This document shows positions 18,634 through 27,713 of a DNA stretch of 64,000 nt, piece after piece. The position numbers and the translations under genes are program-made. Position 1 is the stretch's first letter. Every line of letters starts with the position of its first letter. This stretch comes from Lachnospiraceae bacterium (GTDB taxonomy: Bacteria; Bacillota; Clostridia; Lachnospirales; Lachnospiraceae), in assembly GCA_022796795.1 (NCBI GenBank), contig JAAWJI010000014.1, positions 1-64,000 on the forward strand. The letters are read 5' to 3'. The notes beneath the pieces are model-generated. The model saw nothing but the letters and a program-made list of their open reading frames with translations. It was not told where the DNA came from and searched no databases.

Positions 18634-19233
18634 ATGAAGGAATTGTTATTGGTATTAGTAGGTTCAGCCCTGGTGAACAATGTGGTGCTGAGCCAGTTTC
18701 TGGGACTTTGTCCTTTCCTGGGCGTATCCAAGCAGGTGAAGACAGCTGCCAGCATGGGCGGCGCCGTAATCTTTGTTATCACCATTGCCTCGGCGGTGAC
18801 CAGCCTGATCTATGATTTTGTCCTGGTTCCCTTAAATCTGGAGTTCTCCCAGACCATTGTGTTTATTCTGGTGATTGCGGCTCTGGTGCAGACGGTGGAA
18901 ATGTTTTTGAAAAAGACCAGTCCTGGCTTATATCAAGCTCTGGGCGTGTATCTGCCTCTGATTACCACCAACTGCGCAGTGCTGGGCGTGGCCCTGAACA
19001 ATGTAAAGAATGAGTACGTGGCGGCCAAAATGGGAGCCATGGGCTTTGTGACCAGCGTGGTGAACGGCTTTGCCACGGCGGTGGGCTTTACTATTGCCAT
19101 TGTGCTTCTGGCCGGAATCCGGGAGCGGATTGCCTACAATGATATCCCCAAGCCTTTCCAGGGAGCGCCGATTGTGCTGCTGACCGCATGCCTGATGGCC
19201 ATCGCGTTCTTTGGATTCTCAGGATTAATCTGA
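18634..19233 (+). CDS. rnfA: Rnf complex subunit RnfA
   Basis: GSALVNNVVLSQFLGLCPFLGVSKQVKTA, TTNCAVLGVALNN. Confidence 0.96.
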   Translation: MKELLLVLVGSALVNNVVLSQFLGLCPFLGVSKQVKTAASMGGAVIFVITIASAVTSLIYDFVLVPLNLEFSQTIVFILVIAALVQTVEMFLKKTSPGLYQALGVYLPLITTNCAVLGVALNNVKNEYVAAKMGAMGFVTSVVNGFATAVGFTIAIVLLAGIRERIAYNDIPKPFQGAPIVLLTACLMAIAFFGFSGLI

Positions 19234-19248
19234 CAGGAGGAAGAAAGC

Positions 19249-20067
19249 ATGGATGGAATGAGTATTGTAATGGCAACCCTGGCCATCGGCGCAGTGGGCC
19301 TCCTGGTGGGACTTCTGTTGGTCTGGGTTGGCGGAAAATTTGAGGTAGAGGTGGACGAAAAGGAAGCGGCGGTTCGCGGCCTGCTTCCCGGAAATAACTG
19401 CGGAGGCTGTGGATTTGCCGGCTGTGACGCCCTGGCGGCAGCCATCGCCAAGGGGGAGGCTCCGGCTGGGGCTTGTCCGGTAGGCGGCGCCTCTGTAGCG
19501 GCAGCCATTAGTGAGGTCATGGGCGTGGAGGCAGGGGAGACGGAGCACATGGTGGCTTTTGTAAAATGCGCCGGTACCTGTGAGAAAGCAAAGGTAAAGA
19601 GCAAGTATTACGGAATCCAGGACTGCCGCAGCGCAGCCATTGTACCAGGAAAATCGGCCAAGAAATGTACCTTTGGCTGCCTAGGCTATGGTACCTGTGT
19701 GAAAGAGTGTCCTTTTGACGCTATCCATCTGATTGACGGGGTGGCTGTGGTAGACAAGGCAAAATGCAAGGCCTGCGGAAAATGCGTGGCTGTATGCCCC
19801 AATAAGCTTATTGAGCTGGTGCCCTTTAAGGCTCAGTATTTTGTGCAGTGCAGTTCTGCAGATAAAGGAAAATACACCAAAGAAGCCTGCGACGCCGGCT
19901 GTATCGGCTGCTCCAAGTGTGTGAGGACCTGCGAACAGGGAGCTGTTACCGTGGAGAATTTTGTGGCAAAGATCGATTATTCCAAGTGTATAAACTGTGG
20001 AAAATGTGCGGAGAATTGTCCGTCAGGCATTATTCGCAGAAGACTTGCCAGAAGGACAGAAGAGTAA
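19249..20067 (+). CDS. rnfB: Rnf complex subunit RnfB (ferredoxin-type)
   Basis: LLPGNNCGGCGFAGCDALA plus three further Cys clusters (CTFGCLGYGTCVKECP, CKACGKCVAVCP, CINCGKCAENCP). Confidence 0.96.
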   Translation: MDGMSIVMATLAIGAVGLLVGLLLVWVGGKFEVEVDEKEAAVRGLLPGNNCGGCGFAGCDALAAAIAKGEAPAGACPVGGASVAAAISEVMGVEAGETEHMVAFVKCAGTCEKAKVKSKYYGIQDCRSAAIVPGKSAKKCTFGCLGYGTCVKECPFDAIHLIDGVAVVDKAKCKACGKCVAVCPNKLIELVPFKAQYFVQCSSADKGKYTKEACDAGCIGCSKCVRTCEQGAVTVENFVAKIDYSKCINCGKCAENCPSGIIRRRLARRTEE

Positions 20068-20082
20068 AATAGGAGGGAATTG

Positions 20083-21039
20083 ATGTCAAAGCGGACGGCA
20101 GGCTATGGAATGTTTATAGCACTTTCCTTTCTGTTTAGCTATATCGAGACATGGATTCCCTTTTCTTTTGGGATCCCCGGGGCAAAGCTTGGACTTGCCA
20201 ACCTGGTGACCCTGACAGCCCTTTATGTTATGGGACCCTGGGACGCGTTTTGGATTTCCCTGGTGCGGGTGTTGTTGACCGGCTTTACCTTTGGCAATCT
20301 TTCCATGTTGTTCTACAGTCTGGGGGGAGGGCTCTTAAGCTTCTGGGTCATGTGCTTTTGTAAACAAAGGATCCGCCTTGGCAAGACTGGGGTTAGTGTG
20401 GCCGGGGGGATCTCCCATAACCTGGGCCAGCTTCTGGTGGCGGCGGCAGCGGTGCAAAATACAAATCTTTTGTACTATTTTCCCATTCTACTGCTGTTTG
20501 GAACCCTGTCCGGGGCTGTGATTGGCATGTTGGGAGCTCTGGTGATCCGGCGGATTCCCGGGCAGGCCGGGTACACCACTTCATCTACCAAGGCTGCAGG
20601 ATACGAAAAGACGGAGGCGGAAGTGGGAAGAGGAGGACCTGTTCCGATAGAGGGAGAACAGGAAGTCCTGCGGAAGAAAAACCGGGATTTCCTGGAAAAA
20701 AAGGATCTGGTTTTTCTTGGAATCTGTTTTTTCGCAGGCTTTGGCATTCTTGCTGTGTCCCGCATATTTACGGATGGCAGCAGCGAAAAGCAGGCGGTGG
20801 TCTATGTGGGAGATGAGGAGTACGGCCGCTTTGGTCTGGATCAGGAGCTGACTCTTGAGATTCCGGGAGAAGGCGGAGGGACAAACCTTCTGGTGATTCA
20901 GGAGGGAAAGGCTTTTGTGACCTGGGCCAGCTGTCCGGATAAGATCTGTGTGGGGCAAGGAGAGGTTTCTCAGATTGGAGAGGCCATTGTCTGTATGCCC
21001 AACCAGGTGATTGTTGCGGTGGAGGCGGCCAGAGAGTAA
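20083..21039 (+). CDS. Fusion: Gx transporter family (HepS component I-like) + NusG domain II
   Basis: N-term MSKRTAGYGMFIALSFLFSYIETWIPFSFGIPGAKLGLANLVTLTALY (Gx transporter); C-term KQAVVYVGDEEYGRFGLDQELTLEI...NLLVIQEGKAFVTWASCPDKICVGQGEVSQIGEAIVCMPNQVIVAV (NusG_II); single uninterrupted ORF. Confidence 0.85.
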   Translation: MSKRTAGYGMFIALSFLFSYIETWIPFSFGIPGAKLGLANLVTLTALYVMGPWDAFWISLVRVLLTGFTFGNLSMLFYSLGGGLLSFWVMCFCKQRIRLGKTGVSVAGGISHNLGQLLVAAAAVQNTNLLYYFPILLLFGTLSGAVIGMLGALVIRRIPGQAGYTTSSTKAAGYEKTEAEVGRGGPVPIEGEQEVLRKKNRDFLEKKDLVFLGICFFAGFGILAVSRIFTDGSSEKQAVVYVGDEEYGRFGLDQELTLEIPGEGGGTNLLVIQEGKAFVTWASCPDKICVGQGEVSQIGEAIVCMPNQVIVAVEAARE

Positions 21040-21114
21040 ACGGCAGTCTGAAAGTAGCGGGATTTGACAGGCAGTTCTAGGAAAAGCGTACAGAGGAAAT
21101 GAGGGAGAAAAGAC

Positions 21115-21729
21115 ATGGAGGAGATTTGTGTTGTAGGGATCGCGGGAGGCTCTGCCTCCGGAAAGACTACTATTGTCCAGAAAATCAAGGAGTTTTTCGG
21201 GAACGACATTGTGGTGATCAGTCACGACAGCTATTATAAAGCCCATGATGAGCTGCCCTATGAGGAGCGCTGCAAGCTGAATTACGATCACCCCGATGCC
21301 TTTGACACAGACCGGATGGTGGAGGATGTGAAGCGGCTCAAGAGTGGAAGGACGGTGGAAATCCCGGTATACGATTTTTCCATTTATAACCGGGTGCATG
21401 AGACTCTGCGGGTAGAACCGAAGCGGGTGATCATTGTGGAGGGAATCCTGATTCTGGATTCCTTGAAGCTTCGGGAGCTTATGGATATTAAGGTGTATGT
21501 GGATACAGATGCAGACGAACGCCTCATGCGTCGGCTGAAACGGGATATGGCTCAGCGGGCCCGGAGCGTGGAATCGGTGCTGAGTCAGTATGCCCAGACT
21601 GTGAAGCCCATGCATGAGCAGTTTGTGGAGCCCTCCAAGAAGTATGCAGATATTATTATCCCCAGGGGAGGAGAGAACCAGACCGGAATCAATATTTTAC
21701 AGGAGCACTTAAAGCTATGGGTAGGATAA
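21115..21729 (+). CDS. udk: Uridine kinase
   Basis: GIAGGSASGKTTIVQKI, HDSYYK, NYDHPDAFDTDRM, PVYDFSIYNR. Confidence 0.95.
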   Translation: MEEICVVGIAGGSASGKTTIVQKIKEFFGNDIVVISHDSYYKAHDELPYEERCKLNYDHPDAFDTDRMVEDVKRLKSGRTVEIPVYDFSIYNRVHETLRVEPKRVIIVEGILILDSLKLRELMDIKVYVDTDADERLMRRLKRDMAQRARSVESVLSQYAQTVKPMHEQFVEPSKKYADIIIPRGGENQTGINILQEHLKLWVG

Positions 21730-22979
21730 AGGAATGGTTTTTGCGCACAATCTGGAACCGGCTTCTGCTCCTGGCTCGCTGGCTTGTGATCTCCATCGTC
21801 ACCGGTCTTGTATTGGGAGTGGTGGGAGCGGCCTTTGCAAAAAGCATTGCCTGGGTGACAGTCTACCGGAAAGCCAATCCCATGATTCTGGCAGGGCTTC
21901 CTCTGGCCGGACTGCTGATTGTGTTTTTCTATCATTTTGAGCGGAAAGACGAGAAAAGCAGCACCAACCTGGTTCTGGACGCCATTCACGCGGAGCGGCA
22001 TATTCCCTTCCGCACAGCTCCTCTGATCTTTGCCAGCACCATTATTACCCACCTGTTCGGAGGTTCTGCCGGAAGGGAGGGCGCGGCCTTGCAGCTGGGC
22101 GGCAGTATTGGGGAGCAGTTAGGGAAGCTGTTCCACATGGATCAGGCGGATCAGCGGGTGACTATTATGTGCGGCATGAGCGCCGCCTTTTCGGCTCTCT
22201 TTGGAACGCCTCTGGCAGCAGCTATTTTTCCCATGGAGGTGGTCAGCGTGGGAATCATGCACTATGCAGCCCTGGTTCCCTGTGTGGTGGCGGCTCTCAT
22301 TGCTTCGGCGGTAGCAGCCAGCCTGGGTGTGGAGGCAGAGGCCTTTGTGCTGGGGGAACTGCCGGCTCTCACTGCCGGAATCGGGGCCCGGGTGGTGGTG
22401 CTGGGAGTGCTCTGCGCGGCGGTCAGTATTCTTTTCTGTGTGGTGATCCACCGGACAGAGCATGAGCTGGAACGGATTTTTCCCAATCCCTATCTGCGCA
22501 TTGGGGCAGCCGGGGCGGTGCTGGCCCTTATGACCTTTTTGTGTGGGACCACAGATTACCTGGGCGCCGGCATGGATGTGGCGGGCAGGTATATTGCCGG
22601 TGAGGTGGTGGCAGAGGCCTTCCTGCTTAAAATCCTTTTTACGGCCGTTACCTTGGGAGGAGGATTCAAGGGAGGAGAAATTGTTCCCACCTTTTTTGTA
22701 GGGGCTGCCTTTGGCAGTTTGATGGGCAGTGTTTTAGGGCTCCCCTGCGGTCTCTCGGCAGCCTGCGGCATGGCGGCCGTGTTCTGCGGAGTGACCAACT
22801 GTCCCATTTCCTCTCTGCTTATCAGCCTGGAAATGTTCGGGTTTCAGGGAGCCCTGTTTTTCGCTCTGGTGATCTCTATCAGCTATATGCAGTCCGGGTA
22901 CTATGGGCTTTATCACAGCCAGCGGATTGTATATGCCAAGGATAAGACAAGGTTTATTAATCAGAAGACGAAGGAATAG
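21717..22979 (+). CDS. ClC-family chloride channel/transporter
   Basis: GGSAGREGAALQLGGSIGEQLG, GTPLAAAIFPMEV, GGGFKGGEIVPTFFVGAAFGS; 13-nt overlap with udk. Confidence 0.93.
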   Translation: MGRIKEWFLRTIWNRLLLLARWLVISIVTGLVLGVVGAAFAKSIAWVTVYRKANPMILAGLPLAGLLIVFFYHFERKDEKSSTNLVLDAIHAERHIPFRTAPLIFASTIITHLFGGSAGREGAALQLGGSIGEQLGKLFHMDQADQRVTIMCGMSAAFSALFGTPLAAAIFPMEVVSVGIMHYAALVPCVVAALIASAVAASLGVEAEAFVLGELPALTAGIGARVVVLGVLCAAVSILFCVVIHRTEHELERIFPNPYLRIGAAGAVLALMTFLCGTTDYLGAGMDVAGRYIAGEVVAEAFLLKILFTAVTLGGGFKGGEIVPTFFVGAAFGSLMGSVLGLPCGLSAACGMAAVFCGVTNCPISSLLISLEMFGFQGALFFALVISISYMQSGYYGLYHSQRIVYAKDKTRFINQKTKE

Positions 22980-22984
22980 GATGG

Positions 22985-23356
22985 CTATTTCATAAAGCTT
23001 TTTGCCATCTGGACCATCTGCTCCATGCGGGCGATTTCCTCCTTGGATTTTCCCTGCTTGAGGGTTTCAAAAATAGTATCGAACTCATCCTGAGTCATGG
23101 GTTTGTCGTCCTTTCGCATAGCGGAGAGAATTTTTTGAAATTCCTGTGGGTTCATAGCATCATTTCCTTTCGGGGAGTTTGGGGGATGAGGAGCCTGGGA
23201 ATCGCCGGAAGGCGCCATATCCCGCATGATATTGGAATAAGTCATATAGGTTTCCAGGACCTGGAGCATTTGCAGGATGGAATCAATTTTCTGGTTGATT
23301 TCGCCGCACCGGGCCTGAACCTCATAGAGAATCTGGAAGGGTTCTTCCTTGAGCAT
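22985..23356 (-). CDS. Hypothetical protein with helical C-terminus
   Basis: MLKEEPFQILYEVQARCGEINQKIDSILQMLQVLETYM...MTQDEFDTIFETLKQGKSKEEIARMEQMVQMAKSFMK; likely start at 23356. Confidence 0.65.
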   Translation of the reverse strand: MLKEEPFQILYEVQARCGEINQKIDSILQMLQVLETYMTYSNIMRDMAPSGDSQAPHPPNSPKGNDAMNPQEFQKILSAMRKDDKPMTQDEFDTIFETLKQGKSKEEIARMEQMVQMAKSFMK

Positions 23357-23465
23357 GACAGCATCCCTTTCACATATTTGTAAAATATATGTGCACAGCC
23401 GGAAAATATGCATATGCTGTAATGGCAGGACAAAAGAAGCTGCTAATAGCAAAAGGAGGTGGCCT

Positions 23466-23606
23466 ATGGTACGGCTTGTGATCGAGGAGGATACGGTCTA
23501 TGAGATTGACGAGGAGTGTATGATGAGAAAGGAAGCTCAGGAGGAAAAAGTACAGAAACGGGAAAGGAATAGGGATGAAAGAGACAAAGAAAAGGATTTC
23601 CAATAA
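23466..23606 (+). CDS. Small charged protein (46 aa)
   Basis: MVRLVIEEDTVYEIDEECMMRKEAQEEKVQKRERNRDERDKEKDFQ*; strong SD aaaggaggtggcctATG. Confidence 0.6.
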   Translation: MVRLVIEEDTVYEIDEECMMRKEAQEEKVQKRERNRDERDKEKDFQ

Positions 23607-23662
23607 ATAGGGAAGGAACTCTAAGATCTGAAAAGATTTGTTCCAGCATGAGCCTGTGAACC

Positions 23663-23690
23663 AAAAAGGAGCCGGCTCTTTTGAGCCGGC
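23663..23690 (-). terminator. Intrinsic terminator of the Gly/Cys-rich gene (minus strand)
   Basis: GCCGGCTC (23671-23678) TTTT GAGCCGGC (23683-23690); T5 on minus strand at 23667-23663. Confidence 0.75.
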
Positions 23691-23727
23691 CCCCTTCCGG
23701 AGACTGTGATCCCCGGCATGTGAGCGA

Positions 23728-23979
23728 TTAGCAGCATCCGCCGCCAAATCCACCGCCGCATCCGCCGCCGCAGAAGAGCAGGAGCAGGATGATCCAGCAG
23801 CAGTCGCCGCCGAAACCGCTGTGTCCGCCGCCGCAGTCGCCGCATCCGCCGCCATTGCCGCAGAAGCACATCAGCAGAAGAATCCAGATCAGAGAGGAGC
23901 AGCAGCTTCCGCCTCCGCCGAACCCTACGTTGTTGTCGTTGCATCCACATCCACAGTTTGTAGCAGTTAAATCACTCAT
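23728..23979 (-). CDS. Gly/Cys-rich small protein (chorion-class high-cysteine-like)
   Basis: MSDLTATNCGCGCNDNNVGFGGGGSCCSSLIWILLLMCFCGNGGGCGDCGGGHSGFGGDCCWIILLLLFCGGGCGGGFGGGCC*: 83 aa, 15 Cys; SD tggaggc upstream; own terminator. Confidence 0.75.
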   Translation of the reverse strand: MSDLTATNCGCGCNDNNVGFGGGGSCCSSLIWILLLMCFCGNGGGCGDCGGGHSGFGGDCCWIILLLLFCGGGCGGGFGGGCC

Positions 23980-24094
23980 GAGAAATGCCTCCATTTATTT
24001 TTTATACACTTCATACTATGTGGATTCCCGTGTTGTGTGAAATGTTTTTGAAAATTTGGGAAGAATGATTTTACATGGAGAGGGAGGGAATGAT

Positions 24095-24883
24095 ATGCCT
24101 GCAACTTATGCGCATTATGTATTTGGAAAAAAAGTTTACCAGCAGCTTCCGGCCGGCATCGGAAAGCTTATCAGGGAGCATCCCAAGGCCTATCTCCTTG
24201 GGCTTCACGGACCGGACCTGCTGTTTTATTATCGTCCTCTGGGGAAGAACCGGGTGAATCAGAGGGGAAGCCGTATGCATCATGAGCTGGCTTCGGACTT
24301 TTTTGAGATGGGACGTAAGGTTTATCAGGAGACGGGAGATTTGGAGCTTTTCTCCTATCTTACCGGGTTTCTCTGTCATTTTACCCTGGACAGTGAATGT
24401 CATCCCTACATCAGGCGCTATATGGAGGATTACAGAGTAAGTCATACGGAGATTGAGACGGAACTGGACCGGGCGCTGATGGAGGAGGCAAGGTTAAATC
24501 CCACCACGCACAACTGTACGGCCCATCTATGCAGGAAGAAAAGCACGGAGCGTGCCATTGCCTCTGTGCTGGAGGGAGTCTCTGTAGGTCAGGTGGATGA
24601 GAGTATCCGGGAATTTCGCTGGTGTATCCGTCTGCTTCAATGTCCGAAAAGAGGAAAGGAGCTTGTGCTGCGCGCCCTGTTTTGCCTGATCGGGCAAAAG
24701 GATTATTTCGGGGGGATGCTTATGACCGGACGGGAAAACCAAAGGTGCCAGGGAAGCCGTCTGTTTCTTGCCCAGCGCCTGGAGGATTCGGTGGAGACGG
24801 CAGTGGCTCTGATCTGCGAATATGCTGGAAAGATCTCCACAGCGGAACCGCTGTCTGCCCGGTTTCACCGGGATTTTGAGTAG
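24095..24883 (+). CDS. Zinc-dependent phospholipase C family protein
   Basis: MPATYAHYVFGKKV, AYLLGLHGPDLLFYY, SYLTGFLCHFTLDSECHPYI pattern of this family; start at 24095. Confidence 0.8.
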   Translation: MPATYAHYVFGKKVYQQLPAGIGKLIREHPKAYLLGLHGPDLLFYYRPLGKNRVNQRGSRMHHELASDFFEMGRKVYQETGDLELFSYLTGFLCHFTLDSECHPYIRRYMEDYRVSHTEIETELDRALMEEARLNPTTHNCTAHLCRKKSTERAIASVLEGVSVGQVDESIREFRWCIRLLQCPKRGKELVLRALFCLIGQKDYFGGMLMTGRENQRCQGSRLFLAQRLEDSVETAVALICEYAGKISTAEPLSARFHRDFE

Positions 24884-24936
24884 AGAGGAAAGATTTAAAG
24901 GGAGGAGACTTTAAAAGCTTTTCAGAAGGAGGGAAT

Positions 24937-26190
24937 ATGAAGAATCTAACTGCAATGGAAAAGAAATGGGTGCTGTATGATGTGGGAAATTCAGCCTTTG
25001 TGCTGCTGGCATCCACCATTATTCCCATATACTATAAAAATCTGGCATCCTCCGCTGGTATTTCCGGGGCGGATTCCACGGCTTATCTCAGCTACGCCAC
25101 CTCTCTGGTAACCATTATCGTGGCGGTGCTGGGGCCTATCCTGGGGACCCTGGCAGATACCAGGGGCTTTAAAAAGCCGGTGTTCACCTTCTTTTTGATG
25201 ATGGGCGTGCTGGGCTGCGCAGGCCTTGCGGTTCCTAAAACCTGGCTGGCCTTTCTGGCTGTTTTTGTCCTTGCAAAAGTGGGGTTAAATGCCAGCCTGA
25301 TCTTCTATGACGCCATGCTCAATGATGTGACCACAGATGATCGCATGGATCAGGTGTCGGCTCAGGGCTATGCCTGGGGATATATCGGCAGCTGTATTCC
25401 TTTTATCTTCAGCCTGGTATTTGTGCTGTTTTCCAATTCTCTGGGAATTTCCATGGGCCTTGCCATGACTCTGGCTTTTCTCATCAATGCCCTGTGGTGG
25501 CTTTTGGTGACGATTCCTTTGTTGCGCAGCTATGAACAGAAATATTATGTAGAGCTTTCCGCCCATCCGGTAAAGGACAGCTTTGGACGTCTTGCTCAGG
25601 TGTTTGGGGAGATCCGGGGACAGAAGGAGATTTTCTATTTCCTTTTGGCCTTTTTCTTTTACATTGACGGCGTTTATACTATTATTGACATGGCCACCTC
25701 CTATGGCAAGGATGTGGGAATCAGCGACACCAATCTATTGCTGGCTCTGCTTTTGACTCAGGTGATAGCCTTTCCCTGTTCTGTGCTTTTCGGACATTTG
25801 TCCAGGAAGCTTACCAATGTGCGGCTCATTGAGATTTCTATTTTAGGGTATTTTGCCATTGTGCTCTTTGCCCTGCAGCTGGATAAAACCTGGGAATTCT
25901 GGTTTCTGGCTGTGTGCGTGGCGGTGTTCCAGGGCGGGATTCAGTCCCTGTCCCGGTCCTATTATTCTCTGATTATTCCCAAGGACCGCTCCACAGAATA
26001 TTTCGGCTTTTTTGACATTTTCGGCAAGGGAGCGGCCTTTTTCGGAACCCTGCTCATGGGTATTTCCACCCAGCTTTTCAACACCTCCCGGGCCGGGGTG
26101 GCCATGCTGGGCGTTATGTTTTTGCTGGGCTTTTTCCTCTTTCGATTGGCAGCAAAGGAGCGGACCGCATATAGTAAAGGAAAAGAGTAA
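24937..26190 (+). CDS. MFS transporter (Atg22-like UMF1 family)
   Basis: EKKWVLYDVGNSAFVLLASTIIPIYYKN, LGPILGTLADTRGFKKP, GGIQSLSRSYYSLIIPKDRSTEYFGFFDIFGKGAAFFG. Confidence 0.9.
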   Translation: MKNLTAMEKKWVLYDVGNSAFVLLASTIIPIYYKNLASSAGISGADSTAYLSYATSLVTIIVAVLGPILGTLADTRGFKKPVFTFFLMMGVLGCAGLAVPKTWLAFLAVFVLAKVGLNASLIFYDAMLNDVTTDDRMDQVSAQGYAWGYIGSCIPFIFSLVFVLFSNSLGISMGLAMTLAFLINALWWLLVTIPLLRSYEQKYYVELSAHPVKDSFGRLAQVFGEIRGQKEIFYFLLAFFFYIDGVYTIIDMATSYGKDVGISDTNLLLALLLTQVIAFPCSVLFGHLSRKLTNVRLIEISILGYFAIVLFALQLDKTWEFWFLAVCVAVFQGGIQSLSRSYYSLIIPKDRSTEYFGFFDIFGKGAAFFGTLLMGISTQLFNTSRAGVAMLGVMFLLGFFLFRLAAKERTAYSKGKE

Positions 26191-26207
26191 GTGGTGAAAT
26201 ATGGGAT

Positions 26208-27125
26208 ATGAACCGTGTGAGAGAACGGCTTCGGGCAGCCTGGGCTTATGAGCGTGGCCTGTCTGGGGCCGGCATTGGCGTGGCGGTGCTGGATTCCGGC
26301 ATTGCAGGTACACATCCAGATCTTAGAGGCAGAGTAGAGTTGGAGCGATGCTTTGGAAAGCAGACGGATCCCCGGGATCTATGCGGGCACGGCACCCATA
26401 TCAGCGGGATTATAGGAGGAAGCGGAGCGGCATCCGGTGGGAGATATCAGGGTCTTGCACCAGGGTGCCATTTTATTTCTTTAAAGGTACTGGATACAAA
26501 GGGAAACGGAAGCGCCCGGGACTTAGCGGAGGCACTGTACTGGCTTATGGATTACGGCGCATCCTACCAGGTGCGGATTGTGAATATATCCATGGGAGGC
26601 GTTATGGAGGGAACGGAGGCAGAGGAGCTTTTGCGGGCTGTGGAGCTGGCCTGGAATCAGGGATTTATCGTCTGCGCGGCGGCGGGCAATCAGGGACCGG
26701 AACGGCAGAGCATTACCATCCCCGGCACCAGCCGGAAAATCATTACCGTGGGCTCCAGCGACGATCAGGAGCCGGTGCGTATGTTTGGGGAAAAGAAGGT
26801 GAATTACTCAGGAAGAGGCCCCACGGCAGCCTGTATATGCAAACCGGATGTAGTGGCCCCGGGCTCCCATGTGATTTCCTGCAACGGCCTCTGGAGAAGA
26901 AAGGGAGAATGGCATTACTGTACCAAATCAGGCACCTCCATGGCAACGCCTGCAGTCAGCGGAGCCCTGGCCCTTCTTTTGGAGCAACGCCCCCATATGA
27001 CCAATAAGGAGGTGAAGCTGCACCTGTCAAAGGCCTGCCGGAATTTAGGCCTTCCCCGAAATCAGCAGGGGTGGGGGCAGGTGGATCTGCCCATGCTTTT
27101 GGGAGAAGAAGACGGGAAAGAGTAA
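26208..27125 (+). CDS. S8 family peptidase (intracellular subtilisin-like)
   Basis: VAVLDSGIAGTHPDL, CGHGTHISGIIGG, SGTSMATPAVSGALALLL; no signal peptide. Confidence 0.93.
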   Translation: MNRVRERLRAAWAYERGLSGAGIGVAVLDSGIAGTHPDLRGRVELERCFGKQTDPRDLCGHGTHISGIIGGSGAASGGRYQGLAPGCHFISLKVLDTKGNGSARDLAEALYWLMDYGASYQVRIVNISMGGVMEGTEAEELLRAVELAWNQGFIVCAAAGNQGPERQSITIPGTSRKIITVGSSDDQEPVRMFGEKKVNYSGRGPTAACICKPDVVAPGSHVISCNGLWRRKGEWHYCTKSGTSMATPAVSGALALLLEQRPHMTNKEVKLHLSKACRNLGLPRNQQGWGQVDLPMLLGEEDGKE

Positions 27126-27135
27126 GTCTGGGGCG

Positions 27136-27606
27136 TCAGGCGCTTTGATCCTTCGGTGCCTCTAAAGCTTCGCTCTTAGCAGTGGTTATCCGTTTATCCC
27201 AGAAGATGCCAACGGTTACCAGCAGGATCCCGGCGGCTTTCAGGGGTGTAAAGTTCTGAAACACGATTACATCAAAAAGAATTCCTGCCAAAAGCTGGCC
27301 CACCAGCAGAAGGATGGTGGACTGGAACACTTTCATGCGGGAAAGGCAGACCAGACTTAAGACAAAGGCAATGACCCCAAAGGCGCCTCCAGCGTACAGG
27401 TAAAAGGGGGCGTCCTGAAAGACATGGAGATCCGGACGGAACGAAGTGGCAGCCAGAAGCATGACCAGGGCCAGAAGGCTTGCCACTACATAGTTGACAA
27501 GAGAGCCGTTCCAGGTGCCCAGCTCCTGGGTGGCCCGGTAGTTGATCATTTTAGAGATCACAGTGGCACAGCCATATAAAAAGGCGATAAATACGACTAA
27601 AATCAT
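27136..27606 (-). CDS. DMT-type transporter, YdcZ family
   Basis: 156 aa, ~5 TM: FYLYAGGAFGVIAFVLSLVCLSRMKVFQSTILLLVGQLLAGILFD. Confidence 0.8.
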   Translation of the reverse strand: MILVVFIAFLYGCATVISKMINYRATQELGTWNGSLVNYVVASLLALVMLLAATSFRPDLHVFQDAPFYLYAGGAFGVIAFVLSLVCLSRMKVFQSTILLLVGQLLAGILFDVIVFQNFTPLKAAGILLVTVGIFWDKRITTAKSEALEAPKDQSA

Positions 27607-27713
27607 GAGAAAACTCCTCTCTGTACGGGACAGCCGCCTGTCAGGAATCAGGTTCCATAGTCGCCAGGAAGCGGAGCAGGCTGGACCATGGCGGCGGACA
27701 CAAGGATAATGGA

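Noticed and set aside
21717-22979. ClC protein as fluoride-specific (CLC-F)
   Set aside because: GREGA selectivity-region sequence and no fluoride riboswitch seen upstream; overlaps udk without a leader.
23741-23890. GCC/CCG-rich triplet array as possible microsatellite or CRISPR-like repeat
   Set aside because: Explained by Gly/Cys codons of the minus-strand high-cysteine protein; no regular repeat-spacer pattern.
26208-27125. Subtilase as a lantibiotic or RiPP leader protease
   Set aside because: No precursor, LanM/LanB or RiPP maturase nearby; looks like an ordinary intracellular subtilisin.
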